Below are positions 1 to 9,880 of a stretch of 64,000 bases of DNA, one piece after another. The translations under genes were made by a program, and so were the position numbers. The notes below the pieces were generated by a model. That model saw only the letters and a program-made list of their open reading frames with translations, was not told the origin of the DNA and made no database searches. The stretch spans positions 1-64,000 of the forward strand of contig JAAYZW010000016.1 of assembly GCA_012514645.1 (NCBI GenBank), given 5' to 3'. The DNA comes from Chloroflexota bacterium. GTDB lineage: Bacteria; Chloroflexota; Anaerolineae; Anaerolineales; Anaerolineaceae. The number at the start of each line of letters is the position of its first letter. The stretch's first letter is position 1.

Positions 1-740
1 GCAGTTGTAATGAAAATCCCTTTTTTTGCGTGTTTTCCTGACAAAGCACCCACAAACTTCTGAATTTCCGGTCGGCTGACTGTCTGGTTCGGATCCCATC
101 TTTTTGCCTGGATATAAATCCGGTCTAGACCAAGTCTGTCTTGATCAATAATCCCATCAATCCCTTCATCACCAGACTTTCCAACAGCCTCAGCGAGTTC
201 GTTTTGTGAACCTCCATAACCCATAGCCAACAATAGGTCGATCACCAAACGTTCGAAAAACACTGGAGAGCTTTTCAAAATTATGTCAATCAGGTTATCG
301 GCCAGACGAGTTTCTATCTCATCAAATGCGCTCTCCAATAATTCTTCTGGAGTTCTTTCATCGTCACTCTCTTTGTTGAAGCCTGGTTTCGGGGCATCTT
401 TTCTTGATTGGAACTCTTGAAATGAAGGGTATCTCATTAAGATTTCGTCATCAATTCGTTTTGGATTGGTTGAAAGTAAATTCACCCCTTCCTTAGTAAT
501 CTGGAAAAAACCTCTGCGTGGATCTTGCAGTAGACCTGCCTTTTTTAAGTAAGTTCTCGCCCATACCACTCGGTTGTAGATAACTGTCTGTCGACCACTT
601 TTGATCGTTTGCAGTTTTTCATCATCAGTAAGTTGATAACTTATGGATAATGCTTCAACTGCATTGTGGATGTGATGTTCTTTTTCATCTTCTGCGAACT
701 TTAGCAACGGCAGCATCAGGTCTTCATAACTAGGAATCAT
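1..740 (-). CDS. mrr: Mrr-family restriction endonuclease, partial (C-terminus beyond window start)
   Basis: Manual translation of minus strand from ATG at 740: MIPSYEDLMLPLLKFAEDEKEHHIHNAVEALS...RRGFFQITKEGVNLL...FFERLVIDLLLAMGYGGSQNELAEAVGKSGDEGIDGIIDQDRLGLDRIYIQAKRW...; winged-helix N-domain plus Mrr catalytic motif (GDEGIDG...IQAKRW). No stop before position 1. Confidence 0.9.
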   Translation of the reverse strand, partial: MIPSYEDLMLPLLKFAEDEKEHHIHNAVEALSISYQLTDDEKLQTIKSGRQTVIYNRVVWARTYLKKAGLLQDPRRGFFQITKEGVNLLSTNPKRIDDEILMRYPSFQEFQSRKDAPKPGFNKESDDERTPEELLESAFDEIETRLADNLIDIILKSSPVFFERLVIDLLLAMGYGGSQNELAEAVGKSGDEGIDGIIDQDRLGLDRIYIQAKRWDPNQTVSRPEIQKFVGALSGKHAKKGIFITT

Positions 741-890
741 ATTCTTTCCGATCACTCACGAGGTGAGATTAAGTGTAACAAACAACCGAGATGGTTAAGT
801 TCAATCTGCCAGACCTGCCAGTTCATGCGAGCAAAAAAAGGCGCTAAAATTCCACGAAGCCATCCTTCTTTTCCATGCATACTCGAAAAA

Positions 891-955
891 GGCGGATTGA
901 AAACACACAAAGTGCGAGTAGACGAACGCTCGAGGTGTTTTCAATCCCGCCCTAC
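891..955 (-). repeat. 65-bp hairpin repeat (GTAG-type, copy H1)
   Basis: Minus strand GTAGGGCGGGATTGAAAACAC...GTGTTTTCAATCCGCC; same ends and length as copies at 15387, 15487 and 27875. Confidence 0.75.
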
Positions 956-978
956 GGGTTTTCATCCTGTAAAATAAA

Positions 979-1377
979 TTAATCTTTCGCCGGCATGTCG
1001 CGGCTGGCGATGACATCCACGCCTGTGCCAATAACATTAGCAATGATCACATCTTCGGCTTTGATCGGCGCGGTCACTTCAATTGCCCTGATTTTCTCGA
1101 GCACTTCCCCAATTTTCCTCTTGGGAATTGAGCCTTTGGTGTAAACCGGCAGCAACGGGTGGAAACCGTTGGGCACCCTCACCGTACTGGCAACCATGCG
1201 CTGCGGCGCAATCGCTTCCTGGCGCCCATAGGTTTCGCCTTTTCGGCAGCGCTGACCTAAAATCTTGACGACCTCATCTCCTTCCATCCGAACGATCAGT
1301 TTACAGCCCATCGGGCAAGCGGTGCAGATAAAATTCTTTTCTTCCATCTTATGCCTCCGATTTCGGGTAAATATCAA
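979..1377 (-). CDS. DUF1667-like small Cys-rich protein of the glycerol-3-phosphate oxidation cluster
   Basis: CTACPMGCKL...QRCRKGETYG cysteine motif; directly follows FAD oxidoreductase and GlpA genes. Confidence 0.8.
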   Translation of the reverse strand: MIFTRNRRHKMEEKNFICTACPMGCKLIVRMEGDEVVKILGQRCRKGETYGRQEAIAPQRMVASTVRVPNGFHPLLPVYTKGSIPKRKIGEVLEKIRAIEVTAPIKAEDVIIANVIGTGVDVIASRDMPAKD

Positions 1378-2635
1378 CGGTCAATCTGCCAGCTTTTTCA
1401 ACTTCAGCTGCCATCCTGGGCTTAAGTACGATTGTGACCATCTCACCCGGGCGCACATAACGTTCAGAACGCCTGACAATACTATTCGTTTCGCCGCGTA
1501 CTTCCATCCAGACATCTTCTTCGATCGGTCTGGTCACGCGCATTTGCAGGCTGATATCGCCTTGTTCCAGTGCTTTTTTATCCAGTTTGTGCGGGACAAT
1601 GTAACGAACATTCTTTCCAGGAACCAACGGAATATAGCGGGAAGCACGGTCTTTCTCAGCAATCGCAAATTCAGCAGCGCTCTTCCCGGCTTCTCCACCA
1701 GCCATCGAGACATAATCGACCAGATCATAGACATGCACCACATTGCCAGCAGCAAAGATGCCCGGAACATTGGTCTGGAAATGCTCATCTACATAAGGAC
1801 CACCAGTAACGGGGTCGAGCGCCACACCGGCTTTTTTGGAAAGCTCGTTTTCAGGGATCAAGCCGACCGAGAGCAGCAGTGTGTCGCAAGGGATGATCTC
1901 TTCACTGCCGGGAATGAAATTCCATTTGTCGTCTACGGCGACTGATTCGATCGCTTCAACCCGATCTTTCCCAATAATCTTCTTGACCGTATGCTGGAGT
2001 TGTAAAGAGATGTTCCAGTCATCGAGGCATTGCACATAGTTGCGGCTCAAGCCAGAAAGATAAGACTGAATCTCGAGCACCCGTTCCACGTGGGCACCCT
2101 CAAAAGTCAGGCGGCGAGCCATAATCATGCCGATGTCTCCGGAACCGAGGATCACAAAATTGTTACCGGGCATATAGCCTTCCACATTGACCCAGCGCTG
2201 TGCGGTGCCAGCAGTGAAAACGCCATTGGGACGATAGCCCGGGAGGCGTACCTGCGCGCGGGTTCGTTCGCGGCAGCCCATCGCCAAAACAATCGCAAGG
2301 GCATCGACTTCAATGTAGCCAAAATCGCGGCTGGAGAGGAAGAGTTTGCGCTGCGAGGTCACAGCCATGACCATTGTGTCGAGCAGGAATTCAACCCCAA
2401 GCGAGCGTGCTTCGTTAATGAAACGTTGAGCATATTCCGGACCAGGCAAGTCTTCCTGAAAGGTTTGCAATCCAAAGCCATTGTGAATACATTGCAGCAG
2501 GATACCGCCGAGTTCAACATCGCGTTCGACTACCAACACATCATCCGCTCCTGCTTTTTTGGCATCAATTGCGGCAGCCAGACCACCTGGACCCGCACCG
2601 ATCACAACCACGTCATATTGTTTCTTAACCAACAT
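1349..2635 (-). CDS. FAD-dependent pyridine nucleotide-disulfide-type oxidoreductase
   Basis: MLVKKQYDVVVIGAGPGGLAAAIDAKKAG (Rossmann), second nucleotide-binding motif ILGSGDIGMIMARR; start trimmed from ORF to MLVKKQ. Confidence 0.85.
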   Translation of the reverse strand: MLVKKQYDVVVIGAGPGGLAAAIDAKKAGADDVLVVERDVELGGILLQCIHNGFGLQTFQEDLPGPEYAQRFINEARSLGVEFLLDTMVMAVTSQRKLFLSSRDFGYIEVDALAIVLAMGCRERTRAQVRLPGYRPNGVFTAGTAQRWVNVEGYMPGNNFVILGSGDIGMIMARRLTFEGAHVERVLEIQSYLSGLSRNYVQCLDDWNISLQLQHTVKKIIGKDRVEAIESVAVDDKWNFIPGSEEIIPCDTLLLSVGLIPENELSKKAGVALDPVTGGPYVDEHFQTNVPGIFAAGNVVHVYDLVDYVSMAGGEAGKSAAEFAIAEKDRASRYIPLVPGKNVRYIVPHKLDKKALEQGDISLQMRVTRPIEEDVWMEVRGETNSIVRRSERYVRPGEMVTIVLKPRMAAEVEKAGRLTVDIYPKSEA

Positions 2636-4133
2636 CGGCAACCTCCGCATCCTTGGTAGTCCGGTAGAGATATTCAGATCCTTCACCACGCTTGGTGATG
2701 TCAAAAACCGAAACACCAAGCTCGCGCGCCATGATGGCAACCACCCTGGTCATGTCAAAACCACCCTGGCAGCGACCAGTACCCAACCAGGTGCGGCGCT
2801 TGATGGCGTCGTAAGTCAGAGAGGGAACCGGTGCATGCATTTCGGCAATAATTTCGCCTTCGGTTACATTTTCACAGCGACAGATCACACGACCATAGCG
2901 GGGGTCAACATCACACAAGAGCTTGCGTTCCTGGTGCGTCATCTTGGAATACCGCGGACGAGCCGGGCGGATAGGATCCCAGGACTGTTTGACAACAAAC
3001 GCTTCGCCGGCGTCTTTCATCAGGTCAACCACCATCTCAGCGATAGCTGGGGCAGAGGTCAGCCCGGGCGATTCGATGCCGCCGAGGTTGACGAAACCCT
3101 GAACATTTGCAGGTATTTCAATCACATAATCGTTGTTGTAATTGAGCCCAGGTGTCCAGGCAGGTCCGTTACCCATGGGGCGCAAGCCGACAAAGTTGGC
3201 GATTGAATGGCGCAAATTGAGTGTAGGGATCAGTTTTTTAGCGCCATCGAGCAGTTCATCCATGCCCTCTTTGGTCAGTGAAGTATCTTCTTTATCATCG
3301 ATGACATTGGCATTAGGACCAACGATCGTATTTTCATGCAATGTGCCGGTTACGAGAATTCCTTTACCGCGGCTGGATGGAACCGGAAAAAGCACATTAT
3401 GGATCTGAACTTCGGCGCGGTCAAAGATAAAATATTCGCCTTTGCGAGGTTTAATGAAGAACTCAGGGCGCACGCCAGCTTTGTGCATAACCGCATCAGA
3501 ATAGATACCGGCAGAGTTGATCACCCAGCGGGCAAAGAAGTCACCACGATTGGTTTTCACACCAATAACACGGTTGCCTTCCCAGATGAAGTCTTCGAAA
3601 GCCGTGTTGAGCATGACCGTCGCGCCGTTTATAACTGCGTTCTCCGCCGCTGCGACTGTAACCTGGAAGGGGTCACAAATGCCGCCGGTGGTTGCCCACA
3701 GCGCACCGCTGACATCCGGGTTAATATCGCGCTCCCTTGAGCGCATTTCGGCTCCGTCGATCATTATCATACCCGGTACGCCGTTTTGAATACCCTGCTT
3801 CATTAGCCGTTCCACTAACGGAAGCTCTTCTTCACCAACCGCGACCACATAGTCGCCTCTGCGTTCGAAGGGGAAGTTTAGCTCTCCTGCCAGCTGATCC
3901 CACATGGGATTCGCCCTGACGTTCATTAATGCCTTTAGTGAACCGGGCAAGGGGTCGTAACCCGCATGGACAATTGCAGTATTTGCCGAAGAACAACCCA
4001 TACCGAGATCAGGTTCTTTTTCGATTAGCAAGAGACTGCCCTCGTAACGGGAAAGCCACCGGGCGATCATCGCACCGACCACGCCTCCCCCAATCACGAT
4101 GTAATCGTATTTTTCTCGCACACTTGCCTCCAT
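2625..4133 (-). CDS. glpA: FAD-dependent glycerol-3-phosphate dehydrogenase (GlpA-like) with C-terminal BFD-like domain
   Basis: YDYIVIGGGVVGAMIARWLSRYEGSLLLIEKE...; C-terminal CRCENVTEGEI...GRCQGGF; glycerol locus context. Start trimmed to MEASVREKYDY. Confidence 0.85.
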   Translation of the reverse strand: MEASVREKYDYIVIGGGVVGAMIARWLSRYEGSLLLIEKEPDLGMGCSSANTAIVHAGYDPLPGSLKALMNVRANPMWDQLAGELNFPFERRGDYVVAVGEEELPLVERLMKQGIQNGVPGMIMIDGAEMRSRERDINPDVSGALWATTGGICDPFQVTVAAAENAVINGATVMLNTAFEDFIWEGNRVIGVKTNRGDFFARWVINSAGIYSDAVMHKAGVRPEFFIKPRKGEYFIFDRAEVQIHNVLFPVPSSRGKGILVTGTLHENTIVGPNANVIDDKEDTSLTKEGMDELLDGAKKLIPTLNLRHSIANFVGLRPMGNGPAWTPGLNYNNDYVIEIPANVQGFVNLGGIESPGLTSAPAIAEMVVDLMKDAGEAFVVKQSWDPIRPARPRYSKMTHQERKLLCDVDPRYGRVICRCENVTEGEIIAEMHAPVPSLTYDAIKRRTWLGTGRCQGGFDMTRVVAIMARELGVSVFDITKRGEGSEYLYRTTKDAEVADVG

Positions 4134-4320
4134 CTGATTTAGTTGGTTTGAAAAGAAAATTTGGTGGGCGCGATAAGTTGCTGCTATAATCACCGGTTTT
4201 TTGGTTCGTTGAATGGCACTTTCAGGGCATGCCGACTTATACAACTCTTGACCAATTTCCTATTCCTGAAGTATTATACTACCAGGTTGCAGGTTTTAGT
4301 TTTTAAGACAGATAAATTAT

Positions 4321-4366
4321 GCAAATCTGTGAAAATTTGCACAACGTACCAATATTGTGTTATAGT
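4321..4366 (+). promoter_or_regulatory. Candidate glpF promoter with overlapping palindromic operator
   Basis: GCAAATctgtgaaaATTTGC (4321-4340) overlapping TTGCAC (4337-4342) - 18 bp - TATAGT (4361-4366). Confidence 0.5.
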
Positions 4367-4469
4367 TATCCTTGAAGTATTTGGCGATAGATTCGCTGGA
4401 ATTTCATCGCAGTTTTAAGTTCTAATCAATTTCGTGGGAGTTTGGAGACAGGATTGTTTAGATTAATGC

Positions 4470-4531
4470 AAGCGCAACTGTCAGTTAAGAAGATTTGTGA
4501 AGGCGAATCTTTGGAACAGTTGTGCTTTTTT
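4470..4531 (+). terminator. Candidate leader terminator/attenuator upstream of glpF
   Basis: AAGCGCAACTGT (4470-4481) pairs with ACAGTTGTGCTT (4516-4527), followed by T-run; internal hairpin AAGATT...AATCTT; lies between predicted promoter and glpF. Confidence 0.5.
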
Positions 4532-4653
4532 AATGTGCCGCAATTATTCATCAATGAATATATTGGAAAGTGAGGTCCTATCGAACGGTCAGCAATTCTT
4601 TTTATCAACAAATTTCGTAAATCTTATAACATAAATCTAAAGGAGAAATATTC

Positions 4654-5445
4654 ATGGAAAATCGAACAATGAAGGAATTTATTGGCGAAGTCTTTGGCAC
4701 CTTCATCCTTATTCTGCTCGGTGATGGTGTTGTCGCCAATGTTGGTCTTGCACCCCGGCTTGCCGGTACTGCCTATAACTGGAACACTATTACCATTGGC
4801 TGGGCTTTCGCAGTCATCATTGCGGCCTACGTCTCTGGCGGTATCTCTGGTGCTCACTTGAATCCTGCTGTGACTCTGGGTCTGGCTTTCCGCCGTGGCT
4901 TCCCATGGAAGAAAGTTGTTCCTTATATCGTCGCTCAGATGATCGGCGCTTTTCTTGGTGCTGCAGCTGTATACCTCATTTATCGCGACGGACTCGTGGC
5001 TGCCGGTATGCCCAACGTTTGGTCAACCGGTCCTGGGTCAGTTTTCGGTGCAAGCTGGTGGGGTGCAGCTAGCTCTGGTGCAACTGGCGGTTACAGTATG
5101 TTAACAGCAGCCATCGCTGAATTGTTTGGAACCTTTGTCCTGATCTGGGGCATTGCTGCCAGCGGCGATCTGAAGAACAGCGGTCTCAAAGACAACCTCG
5201 GCGTATTCATCGTTGGTTTTGCTGTGCTGGCGGTTGGTCTCTCACTGGGTGGTCCCTCCGGCTATTCAATCAACCCTGCCCGCGACCTTGGTCCCCGTAT
5301 TCTTGGCGCCATTGTTGGAACCAAAGGGTTGTTTGAAGGAATTTACTGGTTGATCGTTCCGGTCTTGGTTCCCGCCATCGCTGGTCCTATTGGTTTCTGG
5401 CTCTATGACGTGCTGGTTACCAAAAACCTGGCCAAGAAAGATTAG
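4654..5445 (+). CDS. glpF: Glycerol uptake facilitator / aquaporin (MIP family)
   Basis: Two NPA-type motifs: GAHLNPAVTLG and SINPARDLGPR; glycerol locus. Confidence 0.93.
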   Translation: MENRTMKEFIGEVFGTFILILLGDGVVANVGLAPRLAGTAYNWNTITIGWAFAVIIAAYVSGGISGAHLNPAVTLGLAFRRGFPWKKVVPYIVAQMIGAFLGAAAVYLIYRDGLVAAGMPNVWSTGPGSVFGASWWGAASSGATGGYSMLTAAIAELFGTFVLIWGIAASGDLKNSGLKDNLGVFIVGFAVLAVGLSLGGPSGYSINPARDLGPRILGAIVGTKGLFEGIYWLIVPVLVPAIAGPIGFWLYDVLVTKNLAKKD

Positions 5446-5532
5446 GGTTTGATTTGATCTTACTATGACCGCTGGTCACATAGACGCTTGGTCACGGCAC
5501 GATCATACCAAGTTAAACAAGGAGACAAAAAA

Positions 5533-6534
5533 ATGAAAAAATTGATAAACAACGCTGAAGACGTTGTGAAAGAAGAGCTGAAAGGTATTGAACTGGCTCA
5601 TCCAGACCTTGTAAAAGTCTTTTACGACCCTGACTTTATCGTTCGCGCAGACTCACCTGTTCAGGGTAAGGTCGCGTTGGTCTCCGGTGGGGGCAGCGGT
5701 CATGAGCCCATGCACGGCGGGTTTGTCGGTAAAGGAATGTTAGACGCTGCCTGCCCAGGCGCAGTCTTCACAAGCCCAACACCCGACCAAATGCTTGAAG
5801 CTACCAAGGCTGTTGACGGTGGTGCTGGCGTTTTGCACATCGTTAAAAACTACACTGGCGACGTGATGAACTTTGAAATGGCTGCCGATATGGCGCGTGA
5901 CGAAGGCATAGAAGTAGAATCGGTGCTGGTTGATGACGATGTTGCTGTCGAAGACAGCACCTGGACTGCTGGTCGCCGTGGTGTCGGTTTGACCGTGGTG
6001 ATGGAAAAAATCGTTGGCGCGGCTGCTGAAGAGGGGCGTTCCTTAAAGGAATGTGCCGATTTGGCACGCAAGGTCAATAACCAGGGACGCAGCATGGGTA
6101 TGGCACTCACCTCTTGTGTGGTGCCCCATGTCGGCACACCTTCCTTCGATTTACCGGAAGACGAAATGGAAATCGGAATCGGTATCCATGGTGAACCCGG
6201 TCGCCACCGCGAGAAACTTGCGCCGGCGGATGAAATCACCGAAATGCTACTTGACCCAATCGTGGGAGACCTGCCCTTCGTTGAAGGAGACGAGGTCCTG
6301 CTATTTGTCAACAGCATGGGTGGTACGCCCTTGATCGAACTCTACATTGTTTATCGAAAAGCGGTGGAGCTCCTGGAAGCCAAGGGCATCAAAGTCGTCC
6401 GCAACCTGATCGGTCCCTATATCACCAGTCTCGAAATGGCTGGCGCGTCCATCACGCTCTTAAAGATGGATGAGGATATGAAGAAACTCTGGGATGCACC
6501 GGTGAAGACAGCCGGCATGCGCTGGGGTATTTAG
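5533..6534 (+). CDS. dhaK: Dihydroxyacetone kinase subunit DhaK
   Basis: [26 protein letters not shown]...[27 protein letters not shown]...[11 protein letters not shown]. Start trimmed from ORF. Confidence 0.93.
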   Translation: MKKLINNAEDVVKEELKGIELAHPDLVKVFYDPDFIVRADSPVQGKVALVSGGGSGHEPMHGGFVGKGMLDAACPGAVFTSPTPDQMLEATKAVDGGAGVLHIVKNYTGDVMNFEMAADMARDEGIEVESVLVDDDVAVEDSTWTAGRRGVGLTVVMEKIVGAAAEEGRSLKECADLARKVNNQGRSMGMALTSCVVPHVGTPSFDLPEDEMEIGIGIHGEPGRHREKLAPADEITEMLLDPIVGDLPFVEGDEVLLFVNSMGGTPLIELYIVYRKAVELLEAKGIKVVRNLIGPYITSLEMAGASITLLKMDEDMKKLWDAPVKTAGMRWGI

Positions 6535-6544
6535 AATCAAATTG

Positions 6545-6580
6545 ACACTACTGGAGACAAACCTCCAGTAGTGTTTTATT
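6545..6580 (+). terminator. Perfect 12-bp hairpin with T-rich tail in dhaK-dhaL gap
   Basis: ACACTACTGGAG-acaaac-CTCCAGTAGTGT-TTTATT. Confidence 0.7.
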
Positions 6581-6590
6581 CGAGGCAAAA

Positions 6591-7226
6591 GTGACAATAA
6601 CAAGAGATGATGTTCTAATCTGGATAAAAGATTATGCCCGGGTTGTTGAAGAAAACCATATAATGTTAACCAATTTGGACCGGGAGATCGGTGATGCCGA
6701 CCATGGCGCGAATATGAGACGCGGCTTCAAGGTTGTGCTCGAAAAGCTGTCCAGTGTCGAAGAAAAAGACATTGGCGCAATCCTGAAATCTGTTGGAATG
6801 ACTCTTTTGTCGAAGGTTGGTGGTGCCGCGGGTCCGCTGTATTCCACAATTTTTATGAAAGCCGGAAATACAATTGGCGCGAAGATGGAAATGGAAGTCG
6901 GTGACTGGGCACAAGCTCTGGATGCTGGAATCAATGGTATCGCAGTGCTTGGCAAAGCCCAGCCAAACGATAAGACCATGCTCGACGCCCTGTACCCGGC
7001 TTTGGACGCCCTGAAGACTGCCATAAACAATGGCTCTTCGTGCGGCGAAGCACTGCAAAAATCCGCTGAAGCGGCGCACGATGGCATGCTGGCAACAATT
7101 CCCCTGGTTGCCCGCAAAGGTCGCGCCAGTTATTTGGGCGAACGCAGTGCCGGTCACCAGGACCCTGGGGCAACTTCAACCTACCTGCTCATTAAATCAG
7201 CCGCCGATGTCTGGGCGGATTGTTAA
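6591..7226 (+). CDS. dhaL: Dihydroxyacetone kinase ADP-binding subunit DhaL (GTG start)
   Basis: [19 protein letters not shown]...[12 protein letters not shown]...[21 protein letters not shown]. Confidence 0.92.
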   Translation: MTITRDDVLIWIKDYARVVEENHIMLTNLDREIGDADHGANMRRGFKVVLEKLSSVEEKDIGAILKSVGMTLLSKVGGAAGPLYSTIFMKAGNTIGAKMEMEVGDWAQALDAGINGIAVLGKAQPNDKTMLDALYPALDALKTAINNGSSCGEALQKSAEAAHDGMLATIPLVARKGRASYLGERSAGHQDPGATSTYLLIKSAADVWADC

Positions 7227-7257
7227 ACTCATCAACAAAATTCAAAAGGAGATAATT

Positions 7258-8760
7258 ATGGCTAAATATGTTGGAGCAATCGATCAAGGAACCACCAGCA
7301 CCCGTTTTATGGTCTTTGACTATTCGGGCAAAGTGGTTGGCTATGATCAAAAAGAACACGAACAGATTTACCCCAAACCAGGCTGGGTTGAGCACGATCC
7401 ATTGGAGATTATGCAGGCGACCAATGATGTTATCGAAGGTGCGCTCAATAAACTCAAGATAGATGTCAAAGAAATCGCTGCTATCGGTGTTACCAACCAG
7501 CGCGAAACCGCAGTTGTGTGGGAAAAAGCCACTGGCAAACCTGTTTACAACGCCATCGTCTGGCAAGATACCCGTACCGACAAAATTTGCAACGAACTCG
7601 CAAAAGATGGCGGTCAGGATCGTTTCCGAACAAAAGTTGGTCTGCCCCTGGCAACCTACTTCTCAGGTATGAAGGTCAAGTGGATCCTGGAGAATGACCC
7701 TGCTCTCAAAGAAAAAGCAGAAAAAGGCGAGATCCTCTTTGGTAACATCGACACCTGGGTAATCTGGAATATGACCGGTGGTCCTCAGGGCGGTGTTCAT
7801 GTCACTGATGTGACCAACGCCTCCCGTACTTTCATGATGAACCTCGAGACCCTCGATTGGGATCCCGAGATGCTGGAAGCTCTGGGCGTTCCACGCGCAA
7901 TGCTCCCTGACATCAAAGCATCAAGCCAAGTTTACGGTTATATCAAGGGCAGCCAGCTGGACGGTATTCCGATCGCTGGCGACCTGGGCGATCAACAAGC
8001 CGCCCTGTTTGGTCAGACTTGCTATAGTCCTGGCGAAGCCAAGAACACCTATGGCACCGGCTGCTTTATGCTCATGAACACTGGCACCACACCTGTCCAA
8101 TCCAAGAACGGTCTGCTGACCACACTTGGATACAAGATTGGCAACGAACCCGCTGTTTACGCATTGGAAGGCTCAATCGCCATCACTGGCGCACTCGTGC
8201 AGTGGCTGCGTGACAACCTCAAGATGATCGAGAAATCGTCTGACATCGAAATGCTTGCCAATACCGTCGAAGATTCTGGTGGCATTTACTTCGTGCCGGC
8301 ATTCTCTGGTCTTTTCGCTCCTTACTGGAAGAGCGATGCCCGCGGCGTTATCGTCGGGCTGACTCGCTATATTAATGGTGGTCACCTGGCTCGCGCCGTC
8401 CTGGAAGCAACCGCTTATCAGACAGCTGAAGTACTCGAAGCCATGAATAAGGATTCTGGTGTAGAGCTGACCGCCCTGAAAGTTGACGGCGGTATGGTCT
8501 ACAACGAGTTACTGATGCAATTCCAGTCCGACATCCTCGGCGTCCCCGTGATTCGTCCGACCGTCGCAGAAACTACCGCCCTGGGCGCTGCTTATGCAGC
8601 TGGTCTGGCTGTTGGCTTCTGGGAGAAGGTTGAAGATTTACGCGCCAATTGGGCAATCGACAAAGAATGGCATCCTCAGATGGACGCAGAAACCCGCGAA
8701 AAACTCTATATGGGTTGGAAGAAAGCGGTCACCCGCTCCTTTGATTGGGTGGAAGAATAA
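7258..8760 (+). CDS. glpK: Glycerol kinase
   Basis: [21 protein letters not shown]...[12 protein letters not shown]...[26 protein letters not shown] family. Start trimmed from the longer ORF. Confidence 0.95.
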   Translation: MAKYVGAIDQGTTSTRFMVFDYSGKVVGYDQKEHEQIYPKPGWVEHDPLEIMQATNDVIEGALNKLKIDVKEIAAIGVTNQRETAVVWEKATGKPVYNAIVWQDTRTDKICNELAKDGGQDRFRTKVGLPLATYFSGMKVKWILENDPALKEKAEKGEILFGNIDTWVIWNMTGGPQGGVHVTDVTNASRTFMMNLETLDWDPEMLEALGVPRAMLPDIKASSQVYGYIKGSQLDGIPIAGDLGDQQAALFGQTCYSPGEAKNTYGTGCFMLMNTGTTPVQSKNGLLTTLGYKIGNEPAVYALEGSIAITGALVQWLRDNLKMIEKSSDIEMLANTVEDSGGIYFVPAFSGLFAPYWKSDARGVIVGLTRYINGGHLARAVLEATAYQTAEVLEAMNKDSGVELTALKVDGGMVYNELLMQFQSDILGVPVIRPTVAETTALGAAYAAGLAVGFWEKVEDLRANWAIDKEWHPQMDAETREKLYMGWKKAVTRSFDWVEE

Positions 8761-8781
8761 ACTAATTGTTCGTTTAGAATT

Positions 8782-8820
8782 ATGGGGCGGGGTGCCTTGC
8801 GCCTTCGCCCCATATTTTTT
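8782..8820 (+). terminator. Rho-independent terminator after glpK
   Basis: ATGGGGCG...CGCCCCAT followed by ATTTTTT. Confidence 0.65.
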
Positions 8821-8838
8821 GCCAAACTGGAGATAAAC

Positions 8839-9123
8839 ATGAGCAATAATAAGAAAAAAACCGAGCCAAAGAAAAATGAGCCGGTGAATTATGACGAACT
8901 GCGCAAACCCTGGATCAAAAAAAGAACCGGTTATATCGTAATCACGGTTGTAAGCATTGCTCTCGGAGCCTTGACCGCGGCGCAAATCATCATGGGCAGC
9001 GGTGATTGGGGACATGGCATCTTATGGGGGGTCATTTTTGCTGCCATGGTTTGGCTGGTTTTCTTTGGCATGGCATGGTTCCAAACTATGTTACGCGGCA
9101 AACCTAACGACACACAGAAATAG
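8839..9123 (+). CDS. Small membrane protein of unknown function (two predicted TM segments)
   Basis: MSNNKKKTEPKKNEPVNYDELRKPWIKKRTGYIVITVVSIALGALTAAQIIM...ILWGVIFAAMVWLVFFGMAW; between glpK and dhaM. Confidence 0.7.
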   Translation: MSNNKKKTEPKKNEPVNYDELRKPWIKKRTGYIVITVVSIALGALTAAQIIMGSGDWGHGILWGVIFAAMVWLVFFGMAWFQTMLRGKPNDTQK

Positions 9124-9130
9124 GCACATT

Positions 9131-9880
9131 ATGGTCAGCCTCTTACTGGTATCGCATAGTTTCCAACTCGCTCAAGGAACGGCTGAGCTCGTCCGTCAGA
9201 TGGTGACATCTCCTGATCTCAAAATCAGGGTTGCCGCAGGAATTGGCGAAGACCATGAGGAAATTGGCACAGACGCGCTCGCGATTATGGAAGCATTGAA
9301 TGAGCTGGCAGAAACTGGCAATGTGTTGGTCTTGATGGATCTCGGCAGCGCGGTCTTGAGCACTGAAATGGCGCTGCAAATGATCGAAGAGGAGGTTGCC
9401 GCCAGGGTGCGCATGTGTCCGGCTCCGTTCGTGGAGGGGGCAATCGCAGCTGGTGTGCAGGCTAACCTGGGCGGCACGCTGCAGGAGGTTTATAACGAGG
9501 CGATGAACGCGCTGGCTGCCAAGCAACAGCAGATTTTGGGCGACCAGCCTGCTGATAACCCCGAAGTTCTCGATGTAACTGAATCATGCGAAGAGGTTGA
9601 TGAGGGGAAAATCGGGGTCAATGTGACCGTGACAAACCCGTCTGGCTTGCATGCCCGCCCTGCCGCGTTGTTTATTCAAACCGTGAAAAAGCATGAAGCT
9701 CAGCTGACCGTCACGAACCGGACCAATAACACTGAGCCCGTTTTGATAAAGGGCATGATCTCGGTGATGCTGCTGGGGGCAAAACAGGGTGACGAGCTGC
9801 TCCTGGAGGCGTTGGGCCCAGACAACCAGGCATTGTTGGATGAATTGAAAGAATTATTTATGGACAATTTTGGGGAATAG
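9131..9880 (+). CDS. dhaM: DhaM-type EIIA domain fused to HPr domain (PTS-dependent dihydroxyacetone kinase phosphoryl donor)
   Basis: N-terminus MVSLLLVSHSFQLAQGTAELVRQM...VLMDLGSAVLSTEMAL; C-terminal HPr motif NPSGLHARPAALFIQTVKKHEA. Start trimmed. Confidence 0.9.
   Translation: MVSLLLVSHSFQLAQGTAELVRQMVTSPDLKIRVAAGIGEDHEEIGTDALAIMEALNELAETGNVLVLMDLGSAVLSTEMALQMIEEEVAARVRMCPAPFVEGAIAAGVQANLGGTLQEVYNEAMNALAAKQQQILGDQPADNPEVLDVTESCEEVDEGKIGVNVTVTNPSGLHARPAALFIQTVKKHEAQLTVTNRTNNTEPVLIKGMISVMLLGAKQGDELLLEALGPDNQALLDELKELFMDNFGE

Noticed and set aside
801-1043. 80-aa ORF over the H1 repeat
   Set aside because: Spans a hairpin repeat and the end of the DUF1667 gene; no ribosome-binding or domain support.
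1265-2659. Plus-strand ORFs (226 aa and 209 aa) opposite the FAD oxidoreductase
   Set aside because: Antisense to a clearly conserved gene; composition is typical of shadow ORFs, no recognisable domains.
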